This document shows, one piece after another, positions 60,389 through 64,000 of a DNA stretch of 64,000 bases. The notes beneath the pieces are model-generated. The model worked only from the letters and a program-made list of their open reading frames with translations, was not told where the DNA came from and ran no database searches. Each line of letters opens with the position of its first letter. Position 1 is the stretch's first letter. This DNA comes from Malaya genurostris (lineage: Eukaryota > Arthropoda > Insecta > Diptera > Culicidae), in contig NC_080571.1 of NCBI RefSeq assembly GCF_030247185.1, positions 160,986,352 to 161,050,351 of the forward strand, given 5' to 3'. A program made the position numbers and the translations under genes.

Positions 60389-63184
60389 TTAGTGATCTCC
60401 TGATTGCTTGTTCGATTCGATAGCATCTCGACTCACTGGAACGGTATCTGGAGTTGTCGGAATCGTTTGATTTCTTTGTTCGTGGTCAGTATTCGTTTGT
60501 TCTTTCGCGCAATGTTGCATTGATGAAGCTATTGGATAATCACAGGGATAACGATTATACATTTCGATGTTGATGGGATAAAGATCACGGTCGAGAGCTT
60601 CTCGTAAAAGGCCTGGCCTCAACTGGTCAATGTGTCTTTTCCAAATACGTCCATCTTCTAATTCAACTATATAATGTAAATTTCCCAAATTTTCGGTCAC
60701 TGTACCAAACTTCCACTTTGAAGAACTCAGAAAATCTCGGGCAGCTACTTTGTCATTTACCGCGAAGCATCGAACCACAGACTAACAGACAGGACACTCA
60801 AATTCGATTCTTCAATCATTTTAACGGTCATTTCGAATATTCCTTTATTTGGGACAGTACTCACATGTGTCATGATGGCGCCACGTTACCCTATCAAAAA
60901 CATCCTATCTGTCATCTAGACTGTGTTTATTTTTTCCATTTATCAACAGAGTTGCCATTCATACAGAATTACCTGTAATGTATTGATTTGTATACGTCCA
61001 TGCGAATTTCATGCAGGATACAGATTTAATACATATTGCCAAAACTAGATACATAATTGTGCCTACTTCTCATCGTCCAACGCAATACAAAATCAAACCC
61101 GTTTGGTTACAATATTTACTTGCTTCTTGTCTGCCGCCACTTAATTTCGGGTGAAAATTACCAACACAATAAAAAATAATCTAGATGAGCAACGTTGAGA
61201 AAAATAAATGGTTACTTTCTAACATCGCGATAAAGTTAAATATATTATCAACGTAATCCAATAATTTATTGTGACTATTCATTTTCAAATATTTTGATGA
61301 AATCAGGCATCCCTGCAAGCAGCTGATCGGTGTTGACAAACGAGGGGAAACCAACTAGTAAAAAAACTTTTACATAACACAAGGGGTGTACAGATAGTAA
61401 ATAGTTCGCGCAGTACAATATAGGTGGAACTAGTGCATCACGAAAAAATATTTTTATAAGAATTTACTCATACTGTCATGTCTGTTAGTCTGTGATCGAA
61501 CCTCATCTACATCCACACGTTTTGTTACTCCTTGTTCATTCTTAAGCACAATAAGATCGATACGTGATTTAATTTGTCGACCAAAAACCACCATTGATGG
61601 TGACTTTCCCGTTGCAGGATGTATTGTTCGTCTGTATGACATTAGAATTCTATAAACCTCCAATTGAATATCTTTTCGTTCGCATTTCAATGTTTTTAAT
61701 TTATCCTTGAATGTTTGTACGAATCTCTCTGCAAGCTTTATCTCTGGTATGGTGCGCCCATTCTGTGACTAACGCCATTTTTGGTTAAAAATGATTTGAA
61801 TTGGTCGGAAGTAAATTGAACGTCTCTATCGCTAACGACTAATTCGGGAATACCATACGTTGAAAAATATTCCCGTAATTTATCGATAGTTGTGTTGGTT
61901 GTCATATCGGATATGATTTTCACTTCTGGCCATTTTGTGAAGGCATCTACGATGACGAGAAAATTCAGTCCAAGAAAGGGTCCGGCGAAGTCTATAAGAA
62001 TTGGTTGGTTCGGCAGGGTTTTTCCAACGGTGAGTTGCTACTGGCGGGGGGTTTTTGCGTACATTTGCGCATTCCTTACAATCACGTGAGAGATCTTCGA
62101 TATCACGGTCGATACATTCCCACCAACAGTAGGAACGAGCGAGTGATTTCATGCGATTTATTCCAAAGTGACCCATATGTAACTCGTCTAGAACTCTTTT
62201 GCGTAAAACTGGTGGTATGTATACACGTATTCCTTTCATTATGCAACCCTTTTGAAGAGAAAATTCATTCTGATCAACTCCGAATCTTTCTCGAAACTCT
62301 ACTATTCTCCCGACTTTCAACCCTTGCAGCAAAATCCGCACATTTGAATCCTCTTTCGTGAGTTCCGCTAACTCTTCGGCGGTCACTGGTAAAGTCTCTA
62401 TTAAATTCAATTCAATAATATCAACTTCTTCTATACGGTTTTTATTGATTACATCCTCGATGGGAAGCCGGGACATGGCATCTGCATTTGCATTTTCTTT
62501 AGATGAACGATAACGAATATCATAATCGAAAGATTCAAGAAATACGGCATAGTGCTGCATTCTTAATGCCAATAGAGTCGGAAGCCCCTTGCTTGGAGCC
62601 AAAATTTGAGACACCGGTCTATTATCAGTAACTAGAATAAATTTTCTACCAAAGAGATACTGATAAAATTTCTTAACGCCGAATATAATCGCGTATGCCT
62701 CTTTATCGACTTGCATGTAGTTTTGCTGAGACTTATTCAAGGTTTGTGATGCGTATTGTATTGGTTTTTCGGATCCGTCAGAATATATATGACTTAAAAC
62801 CGCACCAACGTCATACGGCGAAGCATCCGTTGCTAGCACAAGAGGCAATTTGGGATCGTAATGAAGAAGTACTTTGTCCGATTGCATTTCTTTCTCAACC
62901 CAGCGGAATGCCTTCTCACACAGATCGTCCCGCTTGAACGGTACCTTATCCTTTAATAAATTATTAATCGGATAAATATTTGTGCTCAAATTACTCAAAA
63001 ATCTTCCGTAGTAATTAACAATACCGACAAATGCGCAAACTTGTTCTCGATTTCGTGGCCTTTGCATATCTTGAATTGCTTCAACTTTCTTTTTCATCTT
63101 TCTAATTCCATCCCGATCGATTAAAAAACCACAATATTCTATACATTCGGCAAAAAAGTCACATTTGTCTACATTAACTCGCAT
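60389..63184 (-). pseudogene. Ty3/gypsy pol relic (end of RT, RNase H, integrase)
   Basis: Minus strand. Starts within reverse transcriptase (VDKCDFFAECIEYCGFLI; the YVDD core is missing). RNase H follows (VLATDASPYDVGAVL, DKEAYAIIFGVKKF, VTDNRPV). Next come the integrase zinc region H-x4-H...C-x2-C (HMGHFGIN, CKECANV) and the integrase core with the segment VVSDRDVQFTSDQF. Frameshifts lie near 62.03 kb and 61.74 kb, where the region with the third catalytic Glu is out of frame. A 718-bp element interrupts the C-terminal part (GVTKRVDVDEVR before, CFAVNDKVAARDF after). The 5' side is cut by an AT array at 63189. Stop at about 60389. Confidence 0.9.
60777..61494. mobile_element. 7-bp-TSD element, 718 bp, inside the gypsy relic
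   Basis: Same CACAGACTAACAGAC inverted ends as 55798-57766. 7-bp TSD ATCGAAC at 60770-60776 and 61495-61501. It lacks the 424-bp insertion present in the other copy. No open frame of note. Confidence 0.88.
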
Positions 63185-63185
63185 C

Positions 63186-63188
<3 letters not shown>

Positions 63189-63275
<87 letters not shown>
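63189..63275. repeat. AT dinucleotide array, about 87 bp
   Basis: It truncates the gypsy pol frame. The sequence to its right (catagattcaacattgtttc) matches the flank of the array at 834-1030. Confidence 0.95.
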
Positions 63276-63276
<1 letters not shown>

Positions 63277-63399
63277 CTAAAAAAATGCGATCATAGATTC
63301 AACATTGTTTCAAAAATAATAAAAAAATCTTTTTTTACTTTTTCGCATCTTTGAAATTCAGCTGACTTTTGTTTTATCTGCAAAGTTAATAAAATAATA

Positions 63400-63732
63400 A
63401 GTTAATCTCAATTTTAGTAATGCAAAGAAATACACTGAAGTCTTTTTTATGCGAGTTTACGTATTGCATAAAAAACCGCATAACTCTGAAACTTCGCATA
63501 AAAACCGCAGAACGAAAACCGCATAGCTCTGAAAATTCGCAGAAAAAAATCGCATAAAAACGTCGCATAAAAAAGATCACATAAAAAACGACCTTAGTGT
63601 ATAAAGGGTGAAACAGTCATTCATAAGCCATTTGTTTACGTTGAATAACAAACAATTGTTAATAAGGAAGGGCGATCTATGTTAGTTTCGCCCTTCTTTG
63701 AAAACCAGCTGAAGTCAGAAACAGATTTTTCG
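63400..63732. repeat. Inverted pieces of the 19-20 kb repeat
   Basis: Holds several CGCATAAAA-type short repeats (63460-63590), as in 20.39-20.53 kb inverted. Its right part (gaagggcgatctatgttagt) reverse-complements about 19.40-19.45 and 24.91-24.96 kb. No gene. Confidence 0.6.
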
Positions 63733-63735
63733 ATT

Positions 63736-63899
63736 AGCGGCCCTTACACGAGCATTGAAAATGTCATTTTAAATTATGACTAAGTAATGATGTATTTCAA
63801 ATTTGTTAGAAATTTCGACATTAGTGCACCATTACACGTTCATTAAAATGATATTATTTTTTAGCAATGACATTTTTAATGACTTGTGTAACGGCCGCT
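63736..63899. mobile_element. 164-bp MITE with AGCGGCCCTTACACG ends
   Basis: Inverted ends, ATT at 63733-63735 and 63900-63902. Same family as 38113-38266. Confidence 0.8.
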
Positions 63900-63905
63900 A
63901 TTAAT

Positions 63906-64000
63906 AGCGGCCCTTACACGAGCATTAAAAATGTCATTTTAAATGATGACTAAGTGATGATGAATTTCAAATTTGTTAGAAATCTCGTCAGTAGTGCACC
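63906..64000. mobile_element. Partial copy of the same MITE at the window edge
   Basis: Begins AGCGGCCCTTACACGAGC three bases after the TSD of the preceding copy and runs off the window in the same orientation. Confidence 0.75.

Overview
The window looks like repeat-dense euchromatin of an insect with a large genome, most likely a culicine (Aedes-type) mosquito. The evidence is AT-rich DNA with long AT dinucleotide arrays, copia elements primed by an internal piece of initiator tRNA-Met, many MITEs with target-site duplications (TSDs), a mariner/ITm relic, and pseudogenes with short GT-AG introns. The species is inferred, not shown. I see no intact single-copy host gene. The only long open frames are the polyproteins of two young Ty1/copia retrotransposons: 11436-15452 on plus, and 42393-46403 on minus.

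Layout. 1-3.8 kb: an inverted copy of an unrecognised spliced gene fragment, an AT array and a 0.5-kb tandem duplication. 3.8-7.9 kb: a 3.29-kb non-coding hAT-like element inside a 424-bp-type element, itself inside an older GAGTAAC repeat. 8.7-17.7 kb: a deep nest, in which a TA-flanked element carrying an MBT-domain (Scm-like) gene fragment holds a GAGTAAC repeat, which holds a 7.2-kb TIR element with a decayed gene, which holds a copia element. 8.7-28.4 kb is one tandem duplication (A). 27.07-38.10 kb is a second, much younger tandem duplication (B, period 5521 bp) that overlaps the end of A. 38-42 kb: MITEs, a small exon family and a GC-rich island. 42.2-46.7 kb: the second copia. 47.3-48.5 kb: a dead mariner/ITm element. 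48.9-53.9 kb: a large inverted repeat. 54.8 kb: an almost perfect 91-bp hairpin. 55.4-58.8 kb: gene-like fragments split by a 7-bp-TSD element. 59.6-63.2 kb: a broken Ty3/gypsy pol with its 3' LTR region, interrupted by two smaller elements and cut off by an AT array. The window ends in back-to-back MITEs.

Duplicated copies inside the window provide natural empty sites. Several insertions can therefore be placed to the base with their TSDs: AGTT, CATGC, CTGTT, TAA, TTCAA, TA, AT, CCTCAGTG, GTCTGCAG, AGTAGACC, AACTGAAC, GTTTTAC and ATCGAAC. This also orders events in time: the MBT-bearing element and the CAGAGATGCC hAT predate duplication A; the 7.2-kb element and the CCGACGACACG element came after A; the copia is later still; duplication B (two differences noticed in 5.5 kb) is among the youngest changes.
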